From Bryobacterales bacterium (GTDB lineage: Bacteria > Acidobacteriota > Terriglobia > Bryobacterales > Bryobacteraceae): a stretch of DNA of 61,596 nucleotides. The translations under genes were made by a program, and so were the position numbers. The stretch is from assembly GCA_020846745.1 (NCBI GenBank), contig JADLDI010000110.1, forward strand, positions 1 through 61,596, read 5' to 3'. This document shows, piece by piece, positions 34,829-45,300 of this stretch. Within the stretch, counting starts at the first letter, position 1; each line of letters begins with the position of its first letter. A model generated the notes under the pieces. The model saw only the letters and a list, made by a program, of their open reading frames with translations. It did not search any database and was not told the origin of the DNA.

Positions 34829-34993
34829 GCGGCCCGTCCGCGACCGCAAGGGCGTGAGAGAAAAATCCGCTGAATGCGATTTAGCACCGCGCCCCGGGTC
34901 CGGTAAACCACTGCAAACACGCACTGCTCCGGAAACAGAACCGCAACCGTAAGGGCGCGGGCCGCATTTTTTCTCAATCCCGCAAGGGAGCGG
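34829..34993 (+). repeat. interspersed repeat copy B
   Basis: The copy includes CCGCAAGGGCGTGAGAG, GGTAAACCACTGCAAACACG, the CCGGAAACAG block, GTAAGGGCGCGGGC and TTTTTTCTCAATCCCGC. About 90 bases of it align with the minus strand of the copy at 10764-10947 with few differences. It is the best preserved member. Confidence 0.65.
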
Positions 34994-35280
34994 TGTTCAC
35001 GATTCTCCATCCTGTGACTGGCGAACCGAAAGTGCCTTTGGACCGCAAACGCGCACAATCGCCTCCAGCATCGCTTCCAACCGCCGCCGCCCAAAACGGA
35101 GCGAGAGCGTCAGCGACCCGGCCGGCGCACGCACCCTCCCCGAAGCCCACTCTCCGTTGCACCAAACGAACCCGCGTGGGGCGAACATCCCGTTCGCGGC
35201 CCGACCTCCCGGTCGGCCTCTTCGGATTGTCCGCCACGCCATTCTGACCCGACGCTCTGCAACCCGTTGCCCCACGCGAA
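34994..35280. other. non-coding spacer, probable repeat-derived sequence
   Basis: Frames on both strands stay open because of high GC, but none has a recognisable product or a start with a ribosome site. The minus-strand reading (for example GMFAPRGFVWCNGEWASG) looks like the short, repetitive pseudo-peptides that interspersed sequences give. I see no gene here. Confidence 0.4.
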
Positions 35281-35288
35281 GGCCGGAC

Positions 35289-35771
35289 TTACGCCTCGGC
35301 GATCGTCACCTTATTCAGCGTGTCCCCCTGCTGGACCGCGTTCACCACGTCTTGTCCCTGCGTCACCTGGCCAAACACCGTGTGCTTGCCGTCCAACCAG
35401 TCCGCCACCACGTGTGTGATGAAAAACTGGCTGCCATTCGTATTCGGACCCGCATTCGCCATCGATAGCGATCCAACTTTGTGCCGGTTCGGATTGCCCC
35501 GAGTCTCGTCTTCAAACCGATAGCCGGGACCGCCCCGGCCGGTGCCCGTCGGGTCGCCACCTTGGATCATGAAATCCGCAATCACGCGATGAAAGCGTGT
35601 GCCGTCGTAAAACCCCTCGCGAGCAAGAAAGACGAAGTTATTCACGGTCTTCGGAGCATCCTTGGTAAACAACTCGCAAACGATAGTTCCTTTCGACATC
35701 TCTAACGTCGCGGTGTAGTTCTTCGTGGTATCTATCGTCATCGGCGGCGGTGCCGCGTACTGATTAGCCAT
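35289..35771 (-). CDS. cyclophilin-type peptidyl-prolyl isomerase
   Basis: The catalytic core is clear: FHRVIADFMIQGGDPTGTGR with Arg and the QGGD loop, GSLSMANAGPNTNGSQFFIT split as GSLSMAN and NTNGSQFFIT, and WLDGKHTVFGQV, where His replaces the Trp that binds cyclosporin. There is no signal peptide, so it should be cytoplasmic. At 160 residues the length is normal. Confidence 0.9.
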   Translation of the reverse strand: MANQYAAPPPMTIDTTKNYTATLEMSKGTIVCELFTKDAPKTVNNFVFLAREGFYDGTRFHRVIADFMIQGGDPTGTGRGGPGYRFEDETRGNPNRHKVGSLSMANAGPNTNGSQFFITHVVADWLDGKHTVFGQVTQGQDVVNAVQQGDTLNKVTIAEA

Positions 35772-35840
35772 GCTCTTAGGGTAGCCTTGATTGGGGAGCG
35801 ATAAACACCATACTCTCCAAAGACTTCAATGGTTCGCTAA

Positions 35841-36419
35841 ATGACGGTAGGCAGCAGGCCCAAAATCTACTGCTATGTGGACGAGACCGGGCAAGATACA
35901 ATCGGGGCGTTCTTTATCGCCGCCGTCGTTGTCGCCGGCGCGAGCCGTGACGCCATGATTGTGAAGATAGAGGAAATCGAACGGACGTCCGGCAAAGGCA
36001 AAGTGAAGTGGATGAAGGCCAAGAGAGACCGTCGCCTGGCTTTTATGCGATCGGTCGTTGCTACGCCGCTCTTTCGAAACTCCATATGCTATTCGCTTTT
36101 CCACGACACTACCGCCTTTCTGCCTGCCACAGTGTCGGCTACCCGCGATGCAATCAGAACTTTAGGTGGTGATTCCGACGCTACGATTTTTGTGGACGGC
36201 TTGCCGAAATCACGTTTGCACTGGTTCGGGGCGGAACTGAGAAGAATGGGTGTTCGCGTAAACCGTGTGTGCGGTGTGCGACGTGAGGAAGCCGACGCAC
36301 TGATGCGACTGGCGGATGCTGCCGCGGGCTTTGTCCGCGCGGCTCTGTACGGAGAGGATTCAGAAGCCGCTACGCTGCTGGCGCGAGCGATAAAAAATGG
36401 AGTATGCAAGCAGGCGTAA
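35841..36419 (+). CDS. DUF3800 protein
   Basis: The N-terminal YCYVDETGQDT followed by AAVVVAG is the conserved acidic start of DUF3800, which has an RNase H-like fold and is often seen near mobile or defence genes. A second acidic element lies at ATIFVDGLPKS. At 192 residues the protein is somewhat short. It is convergent with the TonB receptor gene downstream. Its function is not established. Confidence 0.7.
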   Translation: MTVGSRPKIYCYVDETGQDTIGAFFIAAVVVAGASRDAMIVKIEEIERTSGKGKVKWMKAKRDRRLAFMRSVVATPLFRNSICYSLFHDTTAFLPATVSATRDAIRTLGGDSDATIFVDGLPKSRLHWFGAELRRMGVRVNRVCGVRREEADALMRLADAAAGFVRAALYGEDSEAATLLARAIKNGVCKQA

Positions 36420-36428
36420 AAACAAAAA

Positions 36429-36458
36429 CCCCAACGCCTGGGCGTCGGGGATTTGCTT
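36429..36458 (+). terminator. probable terminator
   Basis: CCCCAACGCC and GGCGTCGGGG pair with one mismatch around a 2-base apex, followed by ATTTGCTT. It closes the DUF3800 gene. The T-run is weak, so confidence is moderate. Confidence 0.45.
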
Positions 36459-36576
36459 GGCAGCCTATCCCAATTAAGGGCACCCACCAATACTGGCAGT
36501 ATTCGGCCACCTTCTAATAAAAGTATAGCGGAGCAGAGCAAGACACTCCAACTCCGCTTTCTAACCAATCCCTCCT

Positions 36577-39500
36577 CTAAAACTCCACGCGAAACACCAT
36601 AATCCCGTGCCACCGGCCCGTCCCTACATCGGAGAACGAACCCCGCGTACCGTTAAACGTGCCGAACGACGCCGGGCACGTCGACATCCCCGCCGGGCAG
36701 ACGCTCGTCAGGTTGGTCGCGTTAAACGTCGAATCCGGCGGATTGAACGAGTGGTACTTGTATGGATTGTTGATGTCGAACCGCAGCGTCGCCTTAAACC
36801 GCTCCATAAAGGTCCAGTCCTTCGAGAGCGACGTCTGCATCCAGATAATTCCCGGAGCCGTGAACGTGTTGCGTCCCAGTGTGCCCGCCGTGAATGCCGC
36901 CGGATAGGCGAATGCCGTGTAATCCAGATACCGGTTCTGCCGCGAGAATGGGAACCGGTCCGGACCGATATTGACCGAATCCATCTTTGCCTGCTCGTCC
37001 GGCTTGATCTGGTTCGGTCGCGACGCGCCCGGATAGTACAGGTTCGGCGACCCGCCGAATCCAACCGTGAACGGCGGGCCCGAGATGAAGTGCTGCGAAC
37101 CAACCAGTTCCCAGCCGCCCAGGATCGCGTTCTTCCAACCGCCGCTGTTCATGAACCGCTTGCCCTTACCCACCGGCAGTTCCCACGTCACCGTGGTCAC
37201 AAAGCGATGGTTGGTGTCGTAGCCCGCACGCCCTTTCTCGAGGCTCCGGTTATACCACGTGATGCCGCTCGCGCCGCCGTCCTCGTCTACGTTGTTGATC
37301 GTTTTCGAGAACGTCCAGAACGAGTTGACGGTAATGCCGCGGGCATAGCGCTTCTCCACCCGCAGTGTCGCGCCGTGATAAGTGTTGTGGCCGTAATTGG
37401 AATAGTGTTGGATCGACCCGAACTGCGTAAACGGCTTGTAGTTCTGGTAGTTGTTCCTTATCGTCACCCGGTCGGCCGGAGCGCCGAAATCGAGCGGCTG
37501 CACGTTGATATCCCAGTTGTTCAGCAACCCGACGCCCGACGAGCCCTGATACTGCAACTCCGCCAGCCAGGTGTTCGAAAACTGGTATTGGAATCCGGCA
37601 GACCAGTTCAGCACGTACGGGTTCCGCATGTTCGGATCCCACCACGACGCGTTACGCGCGCCGTAGTTTGTCCCCAGGTAGGGCACTGACCCGTCCGAAT
37701 TGGTCGTGAAGTTGATCGTCGGTGGACCTTGCGACAGCCGGAACACCGGCCGCGGGTCGCCCACCGGAGCCTGCACGTTTGCCGTCGCCAGAAACTCTTC
37801 GAAGTTGTTGTTCGCCGCCGACGTGAACAGGTCCGAAGTAATCATGCCGAAGTTGCCGCGGAACACCCACTTCGGCCGGAAGTTATACGCAATTCCCAGG
37901 CGCGGCTGGAAGTTGTTCATGTCCTTCTTGGCTAGGGGACCGGCGTTGTGCACAATCGCTCCCGTCCGCCCCGTCAACGGATCTTTCGCCGTCGGATCGA
38001 ACTGCGAAATCAGTTTCGTTGTATTGAATGGAGTCTCGTACATCCACCGCACACCGAGATTCAACGTCAGGTTCCGCATCGGCTTCCAGTCGTCCTGGAA
38101 ATACAGCGAATTGCTCCACCACCGCGGCGACCACGTGCCCTGCGCACGTGTGAACGTCGCCTGGGACACGTAGCCGAGCAGGAAGCTCGCAAACGCGTTG
38201 CCCGTGTTAGGCACGAACGGCTGCTCCGTGCCGCCCATGAAGTAACGGCCCGTCGGGAACGATTCCGCCAGGATGTCGTAAGTGGTCCGCACCAGTTCGT
38301 AACCGAACTTCAGCGTGTGCTTACCCGTGATCTTCGTCATGTTGTTCTGCAACGTCCAGTCCTGGCCCGTGCGCTCGCTCAACCCGCCGGGTCCGAGGTT
38401 GTAGTAACGGCTGCCTCCGCTGTTCAGAATGTCGGGGAACGTCTCCGCGCTTGCGTTCGGAATGCCCAACTGCTTCGCCCAATCGCCGCCCTGCGTCGGC
38501 GGGCTGTTCAACTGGTGCCTGCGGTTCAAACCAAACCGGAATTCGTTGATCAGCGTCGGACTGAACGTGTGCGTATCCGACACGACGATGTTCAACATGT
38601 CGAGTGGATACCAGTAAATCGGATCCACCAGGTTCCACAACAGTTCGTTCGAAAACCGGCCGGGAATGCGTTCCCGTACCGTCGACACGCGCCCGAATAC
38701 CTTATTCATCGGGCTGAACTGATGGTCGATCTTCTCGTCGAATCGCGTGATGTAGTAACGTCCCTTGGTCGGCACCACCAGGTTGTTTGCCGGCCCGCTC
38801 GACGACAGCGAACCTGGATCGTTCGGCTGTTTCCACGGATTTTTCGCCAGAATGTTCTTCGCGACAACATCGAACCGGTCCTGCGGGACGATGTTGCCGG
38901 CAAACGGCGTACGGACCCACGTGCCGTTCTCTAGGCGTGTCGTGGCCGGATCGTAAATCGGGAATCCGCGGCCGCCGAAGCTGAAATCGCCGCGATACAT
39001 ATCGGCCGTCGGCACCGTGCCCTGAAACGTTTCCGTCACCTTTTCGTGATGGCGCTGGAACCCGAAAAAGAAAAACGTCTTGTCCTTGCCGTTGTAGATC
39101 TTCGGAATGTACACGGGGCCGCCGATGGTGGCGCCCATTTCGTGATAGCTAAACGGATTGCAAGCCACCAAACCTTGGCAGCGCCGCAACTGCTCGAAAT
39201 ATTGGCGGTGCACCAGCCGTCCGTTCAGGTACCGGTCTTCCGCGCTGCCGTGCAGTTGGTTCGTGCCGCTTTTGAACACGCCGCTCAACTGCCCGCCCGA
39301 AGAATGGCCGAACTCCGCGGGCAATCCCGTGGTGTACATCTTGAATTCCTGGATGGCGTCGAGCGACGCCGTAACTACCGTGTCGATGGAATTGGGGTTG
39401 CCGAATACCGACTCTTTGGCATTCATACCGTCCAGGTTGTAGCCCAGCGCGCGCTGCCGCTGCCCCGTGGTGTGCTGCCCGTTCACCACGTTCATGCCCG

Positions 39501-39966
39501 GCATATACAGATACACGCGGTAGAACGCCTTCTGCAGCACCGGAATCTTCGTAATCGTCTCGCCTTCCATTACCTGGCCGCTCGTGGAAGTTTCTGTTTC
39601 GAGCAACGGGGCCGCGCCCGTTACCTGCACGCTTTCCGAAACATTACCTACTTCGAGCGCAACGTCGATACGGGGCGACTCCGCCGTTCGCAACTGTATA
39701 CCGTCCCGTACATAGCTCTTGAATCCCTGCGCCTCGATCTTCAACTGGTACATACCGGGGTTCAAGTTCGGGATGTACCACGTCCCTTCCGACGTCGTGA
39801 TGCTCGTGAACACGAAGTTGGTGCCCGTATTCACGACCGTCACTTTCGCGCCCGGAACAACAGCGCCCGACGAATCGGTAACCGCACCTAACATCGTGGC
39901 GGTACCAGTCGATTGTGCCCAGGCCGAAGCGGCCAGGGCCATGAATAGTATCAATATGCGTAACAT
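36577..39966 (-). CDS. TonB-dependent receptor, Oar/SusC-like
   Basis: The ATG at 39966 follows a GGAG-rich ribosome site and gives 1129 residues. A signal peptide (MLRILILFMALAASAWAQ) precedes a carboxypeptidase-regulatory-like domain (about 20-105, LGAVTDSSGAVVPGAKV) and a plug domain (about 115-230, SLDAIQEFKMYTTGLPAEFG). A long outer-membrane barrel ends in the aromatic FRVEF. Such receptors in acidobacteria import oligosaccharides or similar large nutrients. It is the last gene of the unit begun at 45562, downstream of the two enolase-superfamily genes. Confidence 0.88.
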   Translation of the reverse strand: MLRILILFMALAASAWAQSTGTATMLGAVTDSSGAVVPGAKVTVVNTGTNFVFTSITTSEGTWYIPNLNPGMYQLKIEAQGFKSYVRDGIQLRTAESPRIDVALEVGNVSESVQVTGAAPLLETETSTSGQVMEGETITKIPVLQKAFYRVYLYMPGMNVVNGQHTTGQRQRALGYNLDGMNAKESVFGNPNSIDTVVTASLDAIQEFKMYTTGLPAEFGHSSGGQLSGVFKSGTNQLHGSAEDRYLNGRLVHRQYFEQLRRCQGLVACNPFSYHEMGATIGGPVYIPKIYNGKDKTFFFFGFQRHHEKVTETFQGTVPTADMYRGDFSFGGRGFPIYDPATTRLENGTWVRTPFAGNIVPQDRFDVVAKNILAKNPWKQPNDPGSLSSSGPANNLVVPTKGRYYITRFDEKIDHQFSPMNKVFGRVSTVRERIPGRFSNELLWNLVDPIYWYPLDMLNIVVSDTHTFSPTLINEFRFGLNRRHQLNSPPTQGGDWAKQLGIPNASAETFPDILNSGGSRYYNLGPGGLSERTGQDWTLQNNMTKITGKHTLKFGYELVRTTYDILAESFPTGRYFMGGTEQPFVPNTGNAFASFLLGYVSQATFTRAQGTWSPRWWSNSLYFQDDWKPMRNLTLNLGVRWMYETPFNTTKLISQFDPTAKDPLTGRTGAIVHNAGPLAKKDMNNFQPRLGIAYNFRPKWVFRGNFGMITSDLFTSAANNNFEEFLATANVQAPVGDPRPVFRLSQGPPTINFTTNSDGSVPYLGTNYGARNASWWDPNMRNPYVLNWSAGFQYQFSNTWLAELQYQGSSGVGLLNNWDINVQPLDFGAPADRVTIRNNYQNYKPFTQFGSIQHYSNYGHNTYHGATLRVEKRYARGITVNSFWTFSKTINNVDEDGGASGITWYNRSLEKGRAGYDTNHRFVTTVTWELPVGKGKRFMNSGGWKNAILGGWELVGSQHFISGPPFTVGFGGSPNLYYPGASRPNQIKPDEQAKMDSVNIGPDRFPFSRQNRYLDYTAFAYPAAFTAGTLGRNTFTAPGIIWMQTSLSKDWTFMERFKATLRFDINNPYKYHSFNPPDSTFNATNLTSVCPAGMSTCPASFGTFNGTRGSFSDVGTGRWHGIMVFRVEF

Positions 39967-39979
39967 GGCAACCTCTCTC

Positions 39980-41164
39980 CTAAGCTCTCTGGCGAAACTC
40001 CCGCAGTGCATCGGGGTTCACATCAAGCCCGATCCCCGGATGCTCGGGCGCCAGGATATAGCCGTCCTGGATGCGGAACATCTCGCTGCTCCGCAGCACT
40101 TTCAAACCCGGCGCCCATTGCTGCTGTGGCAGTAACGGCGGCGTGATAAGCGCCACTTCCTGCCATTCACTTCCAATCGCCAACGTGGCCTGCAGCCAGC
40201 CCGCCAGCATCAACGCCATCGTGCCGTGCAGGATTACTGGTACGTGGAATCCATCGGCCATCATGGCGACCTTTCTGCATGTCAAAATCCCGCCCGACCC
40301 GCGTCCCTCCGGCTGCAACACATCGTAGGTTCGATGTTTTAAACATTCCAGAAACGGATCGGTTCCGACATAACCTTCGCCGCCGGTAATCAGAATGTCG
40401 GTCTCACGCGCCAATCGCGCCGGCGTTTCGTAATCCTCGCGGGCAAACGGCTCTTCCAGCCACAATGCACCCGCCTTCTCAAGCGCTTTCGCAACCTTGT
40501 AGCCTGTCTCGTAATCCCAAATGCGCTGGCCCGACATCGGTACCGGCAGGTGCGCCGTGCGGTCGAACATAATGCTGAAATCCGCGCCCGTGGCCGCCCG
40601 AATCTCGGCGCACGCAAACGCGTCGTCCAGCGGATTCGGACGCCACGCGCGGATCTTCATCCCCTTAAATCCGGCCTCGCGGATCTTTACCGCCATGTCC
40701 GCCTGCGCCTTGTAGCTCACCTGGCCCTGGTCGGCCTTGCCGGGCCATACGCACGTCAGATACGCCTTGACACGGTCCGCGCCGCCGCCCAGCAGCTTGT
40801 ATACCGGCTGGTTCGCGATTTTCCCGATCGCGTCCCACATCGCATGTTCCACGCCTCCCCAGCGGATCAGCCCGTTTTTCAGGTGTTCGTCCACCGTGAA
40901 CAGGTTCTGGCCCACCAGCAACTGCCGCACCGCCGGCAGATCCTGCACGCCGGGACCGGCGAACGAATATCCGGTTATTCCCGCGTCCGTCTGAATCTCC
41001 ACCACCGGAAAGGCGTTGTTCACACCCGCCGCGGCTTCGTCCTTCGACACCGGTATGTGGATCGGATAGATGTCGACACCGGAGATGCGAACCCGTTTGG
41101 CGAACGCCGCAACCTTCGCCACTGGGGCCATCAGGCCCGCCAAAAGCTCTCTGCGGTTAAGCAC
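39980..41164 (-). CDS. Tat-targeted enolase-superfamily enzyme (tandem copy 2)
   Basis: NRRELLAGLMAPVAKVAAFA forms the twin-arginine-type signal. The barrel carries Lys in GMKIRAWRPNP, metal Asp in IMFDRTAH, Glu in WLEEPFA and Glu in LITGGEGYV, and His in VILHGTMALML. It is clearly a paralogue of the next gene upstream, sharing KMRAWRP/KIRAWRP, MLDRTA/MFDRTA, YWLEEPF/LWLEEPF and ITGGE. The GTG start at 41164 overlaps the preceding stop by 8 bases, so the two are coupled. A galactarate- or glucarate-type dehydratase or racemase role is possible but unproved. Confidence 0.78.
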   Translation of the reverse strand: MLNRRELLAGLMAPVAKVAAFAKRVRISGVDIYPIHIPVSKDEAAAGVNNAFPVVEIQTDAGITGYSFAGPGVQDLPAVRQLLVGQNLFTVDEHLKNGLIRWGGVEHAMWDAIGKIANQPVYKLLGGGADRVKAYLTCVWPGKADQGQVSYKAQADMAVKIREAGFKGMKIRAWRPNPLDDAFACAEIRAATGADFSIMFDRTAHLPVPMSGQRIWDYETGYKVAKALEKAGALWLEEPFAREDYETPARLARETDILITGGEGYVGTDPFLECLKHRTYDVLQPEGRGSGGILTCRKVAMMADGFHVPVILHGTMALMLAGWLQATLAIGSEWQEVALITPPLLPQQQWAPGLKVLRSSEMFRIQDGYILAPEHPGIGLDVNPDALREFRQRA

Positions 41165-42359
41165 GGACGCGGTACTCCTTCAGCGCTTCTTCGTTCACAT
41201 CCAAACCGAGCCCCGGCAAGTCGGGCAGGTGTACATACCCATCGCGCACCGGAAACATCTCTTTCGTCTTCAGCAGCTTCAACCCCGGCTCCCATTGCTC
41301 TTCCGGCAGCGCCGGGCCGCCAATAATCTCCTGCCATCCGTTATTCGGCATCGCGCAGCCCACCTGAATGTACCCGGCCAGTTGCAGCGAACCCGTGCCG
41401 TGCTGGACACACGGGATGCCGTAGCTTTCCGCCAACACGGAAATCTTCTTCGCCGTCCACATGCCCCCGCAAATCCGCGTATCGGGCTGAACGATGTCGT
41501 ATACGCCGTGCCGCAAAAAACTCGCGAAATCGAGCAGCGTCTTGCCCAATTCGCCGCCGGTAATCAAAATGTCCACCTCTTCGCGCAGCCGCGCCGGACC
41601 CTCCAGATCGTACCCGTCAAACGGCTCTTCCAGCCAGTACGCCCCGTGCTTCTCCAGTCCGCGCGCCACTTTCAGCGCCGTCGGATAGTCCCAAACCCAC
41701 CCCGGACGCACCGCCGTGCGGTCCAGCATGATCTGGAACGTCGGCCCCACCGACGCGCGAATCGTGCCCACCGCGTCGCAGTCGTCCAACGGCTTCGGCC
41801 GCCATGCGCGCATCTTCATCGCCGTGTAGCCGGCCTTTTTGAGCCGCACGGCGAATTCCGCTTGCCGCGAATACGGCACATCCGCCTGGTCCTGCCGTCC
41901 CGGCCACACGCACGTGCGATACACGCGCAAACGGTCCGTCGACAGGCCCAGCAGGTGCGCGGCGGGCAGTTTGGTGATCTTACCCATCGCATCCCAAATC
42001 GCATGCTCCACACCGCTCCAGATCTGCACGCCGCTTTCGCCACGCTGCATCTGCAGCCGCTTCACATGCTGGTCGATCGCAAACAGGTCCTGCCCAACCA
42101 GCGTGGGCTTCACCCAACTGCTTAGAATCGGCTCCGGACACCCGATGAACGATGTACCCACAATGCCCGCATCCGTGTGAACGCGAGCCACCGTGTAGTG
42201 ATACACGCGTTCCGGATCAGGTTGGCCGCTGCCGTGCGGAACACGCACCGCGAACGATTCGACGTTCGTGATCTTTACTTTCGGAGCCGCCGCCAGACGC
42301 GCGCGTACGCCCGCCAGCGCGCCCCCTAGCAGCAGTTCACGGCGGCTGAGTTTTACCAC
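41157..42359 (-). CDS. Tat-targeted enolase-superfamily enzyme (tandem copy 1)
   Basis: The GTG at 42359 lies inside the last codons of the upstream receptor gene (overlap GTGGTAA) and yields 400 residues beginning VVKLSRRELLLGGALAG, a twin-arginine signal. A longer reading from 42482 is out of frame inside the receptor gene and rejected. Ligands are Asp in IMLDRTAV, Glu in YWLEEPF and Glu in LITGGELGK, with a barrel His in CVQHGTGSLQL. It differs from its paralogue by a longer N-terminal loop with GSGQPDPERVYHY. Confidence 0.8.
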   Translation of the reverse strand: MVKLSRRELLLGGALAGVRARLAAAPKVKITNVESFAVRVPHGSGQPDPERVYHYTVARVHTDAGIVGTSFIGCPEPILSSWVKPTLVGQDLFAIDQHVKRLQMQRGESGVQIWSGVEHAIWDAMGKITKLPAAHLLGLSTDRLRVYRTCVWPGRQDQADVPYSRQAEFAVRLKKAGYTAMKMRAWRPKPLDDCDAVGTIRASVGPTFQIMLDRTAVRPGWVWDYPTALKVARGLEKHGAYWLEEPFDGYDLEGPARLREEVDILITGGELGKTLLDFASFLRHGVYDIVQPDTRICGGMWTAKKISVLAESYGIPCVQHGTGSLQLAGYIQVGCAMPNNGWQEIIGGPALPEEQWEPGLKLLKTKEMFPVRDGYVHLPDLPGLGLDVNEEALKEYRVRA

Positions 42360-45300
42360 TGCAATCGTCCTGCGATCTGTAGAATTCTGGGGTCGAGCGT
42401 TGATGTCACCAACCCGAACGTCGGCGTATTGAACGTCGCGTTCGGATTGTTGAATTGCGTGTGGTTGAAGAAGTTGAACCACTCAAAGCGCAGTTGCAGC
42501 CGTCCCGATTCGCCCAGCATTGGCATCGGGAAGTTCTTGTTCATCGACACGTCCCAGTTGTTCGCGCCGAAGCCCGGCTGCGTATTTCGGGCCAGGTTGC
42601 CGAACGTGCCGCGCGCAGGCAGCGCGAAGGCCGCCCGGTCCAGGCCCAGCAGTCCGCTTGTCCGCGGATCTACCTTGGTAGCCGCAATACCCGTTGCGTT
42701 CGCGCGTTGGCTGCCGGTGGATACGTTGGCGATGTCGCCCACCGTCGAGATTGAGTAGGGCAGCCCGGTGCGGAACGTGACGATCCCGTTGATCTGCCAG
42801 CCGCCGATAATCGAATCGGCAAACTTATTGCTGATGTTGATCGTCCGGCCCTTGCCCACCGGAATATCATCCACAAATCCGCCGATGAAGTTATGCCGCA
42901 CATCGTTGTCCGCCCGCCCGCGCTCAAGCGTACGGTCGTACATGCTCTGCCCCGGGCCCGACGTGTCCACCACCTTCGCCCACGTGTACGAAGAGGTCGC
43001 CGACAGCCCCTTCCAAACCCGTTGCTCAAACCGGATGAAGCCCGCGTTGTAGTTCGACCATTGATAGTTCGCGGTTTGCGTGAAGTTCGGAGCCGCCTTG
43101 GGGAACGGCACGCGCGCCGCGAACGGCGTCGGGTTCAGCGGATCGCTCGGCAGCCGCGGCTGATTCACGTAAATCGTGCCCACCTGTTTGTGGCCGGTGT
43201 TGCCCATGTAGCCCAACTCGAGCAGCAGGTTCGACTTCAACTGCCGCTGCACGTTCAGGTTGTACGAGTACATGTAGCCGTCGCGCCGGTTCAGGTCGTT
43301 ATTGCTGCCGATCCCGCCCGCCGCCTGTGCCGCCGTCGGGAACAGTTGATCGAAGAAGATCTGCGGCGTCGTCGCGCTCGAAACAACATTCGCCTGCACG
43401 AAAAACGGCAGTGTGCTCGTCATCGCGCCCAGCGTCGCGCCACCCGTGTTCAGCAAGCTGAAAACGCCCACCCCCGTACGAATCACCGTCTTCGGCGACA
43501 AGCGGTACGCAATGCCGAATCGCGGCAGAAAGTTGTTCTTGTCCGTGATGATCGGCCGCTCCGGCAGCCCGATTGAACTGCCCGTCACCAGCCCTACCCC
43601 TGGTTCGTAGTATTCCTTGCGCCCCGCCAGCATCTGCCGGTTCGTCGCCAGGTCGAAGTTCGCCAGCCGCCCGCGCCAGTTGACGAATACTTCGTAGCGG
43701 ACACCGAAGTTGAGCGTCAGCTTCTCCGTAACCTTCCAGTCGTCCTGGAAAAAGCCCTGAATGCGCGTGCCGATCGAATACTTCGCCACCCCGCCGAAGT
43801 CGCCGATACTGCCCAGGCCGCCTTGTGCGCTGATCGGCGTTCCTAACAGATAGTCCCCAAACGAGTCGCCCGTAAAGTTCTGCGCAAAGTTCACAATCCC
43901 GTTCTGGTTGCTGCCCTGGTCGTAGCCCACCATCAGCCGGTTGATGTCGCCGCCGAACTTCATCGCGTGCCGCCCGCGGATGTACGTAAACGTTTCCGCG
44001 GCCCGGTAGTAGATGTTGTTCTGCACGATGCGCAAACCGTAGCCCGCAAACCCGCTCGACGCCCGCGGCGAACCGGGCGCGTATTCCGACAGGTTGATTG
44101 AAGGTTCTGTGTAGTCGCCCGGTATCGGAGCCAGATTCTTCAGCCCCAGGTTCGCGGCGTAGTTCGTGCTGTACCGGTCGCCATCGCTGACGCGTGCCAG
44201 GTACGCCTTCGTGAAGCCGATGCGCGTTTCGCTGATCATGTTCGTGCCGATCGTGCGCGTGTACCCGATCGCGCCATTCTGTGAGCGGTCCGGCCGGATC
44301 ACGCCTTTGCCCTTGCGATAAGCGGCATCCACCAACGCGTTATCCGCAAAGCTGTACCGCCCAAAAAGCGATCCCTTCGCCGAAAGCTGATGGTCCACTC
44401 GGCCTGTAAACTGATCGCGCCGCTCTGGGTCCGACGGAGTAATCAGGTAATTCAGGTTGGGCCGCCCTGCCAGGTTCGGGTCCGGGAAGAACTCCATCAG
44501 TTTTACCGACAGCGGATTGAAGCGTGCCCTCGGAATCACGTTTCCCGGAAAGGGTTGGTTACCGTTGAACGGGTCGCGAACCGTCTTGCCCGAACCGTTA
44601 AAGTCGCCCGACTTCATCAATGGCGTCGGCACGTTGCCGATCAGGATGTTCCCCGTCCGGCGGCGGCGCCCTTCATAGTTCGCGAAATAAAACGTCTTGT
44701 CCTTGATAATCCGGCCGCCCGCGTTACCGCCAAACTGGTTATAGGTGAATCGCGGCGCCCCCGTCGGCGGACGGAAGAACTGTCCCGCTTGAAAGGCCCG
44801 GTTCCGCACATAGTCGTAAACCACGCCGTGGAAGCTGTTCGTGCCGCGCTTCGTCACCATGTCGATCCCGGCGGCGCCGTAGCCGTATGACGCGTCCATG
44901 AAGTTCGTCTGGACCTTAAACTCCTGAATCGCATCGAGCGACAGCGCAATCGCCGGGTTATTGATGTTCGCTACCGAGAAATCCACCCCGTCGAGCATCG
45001 CGTTCGTCGAGGTGTTCCGCACGCCCGCCACTTCAACAGACCGCTGGTCCATCACGCTCGATCCGCCCACCACCTTCACCGACCCTGGCGTCAGCGCAAT
45101 CAGGTCGAAAAAGTTACGCGCGTTCAGTGGCAGCTCGATCATTGTGCGGTTATCGATCACCGTGCCCATCACCGCTGTATTTGTCTGCAGTTGCGGAGTC
45201 GCTGCTTCCACCGACACGGTCTCTGATACCACGCCCAACTGCATCACGATATCCACGCGTGCCTGCGAGTTCACCCGCAGTTCCACCTTTTCCACCGTCG

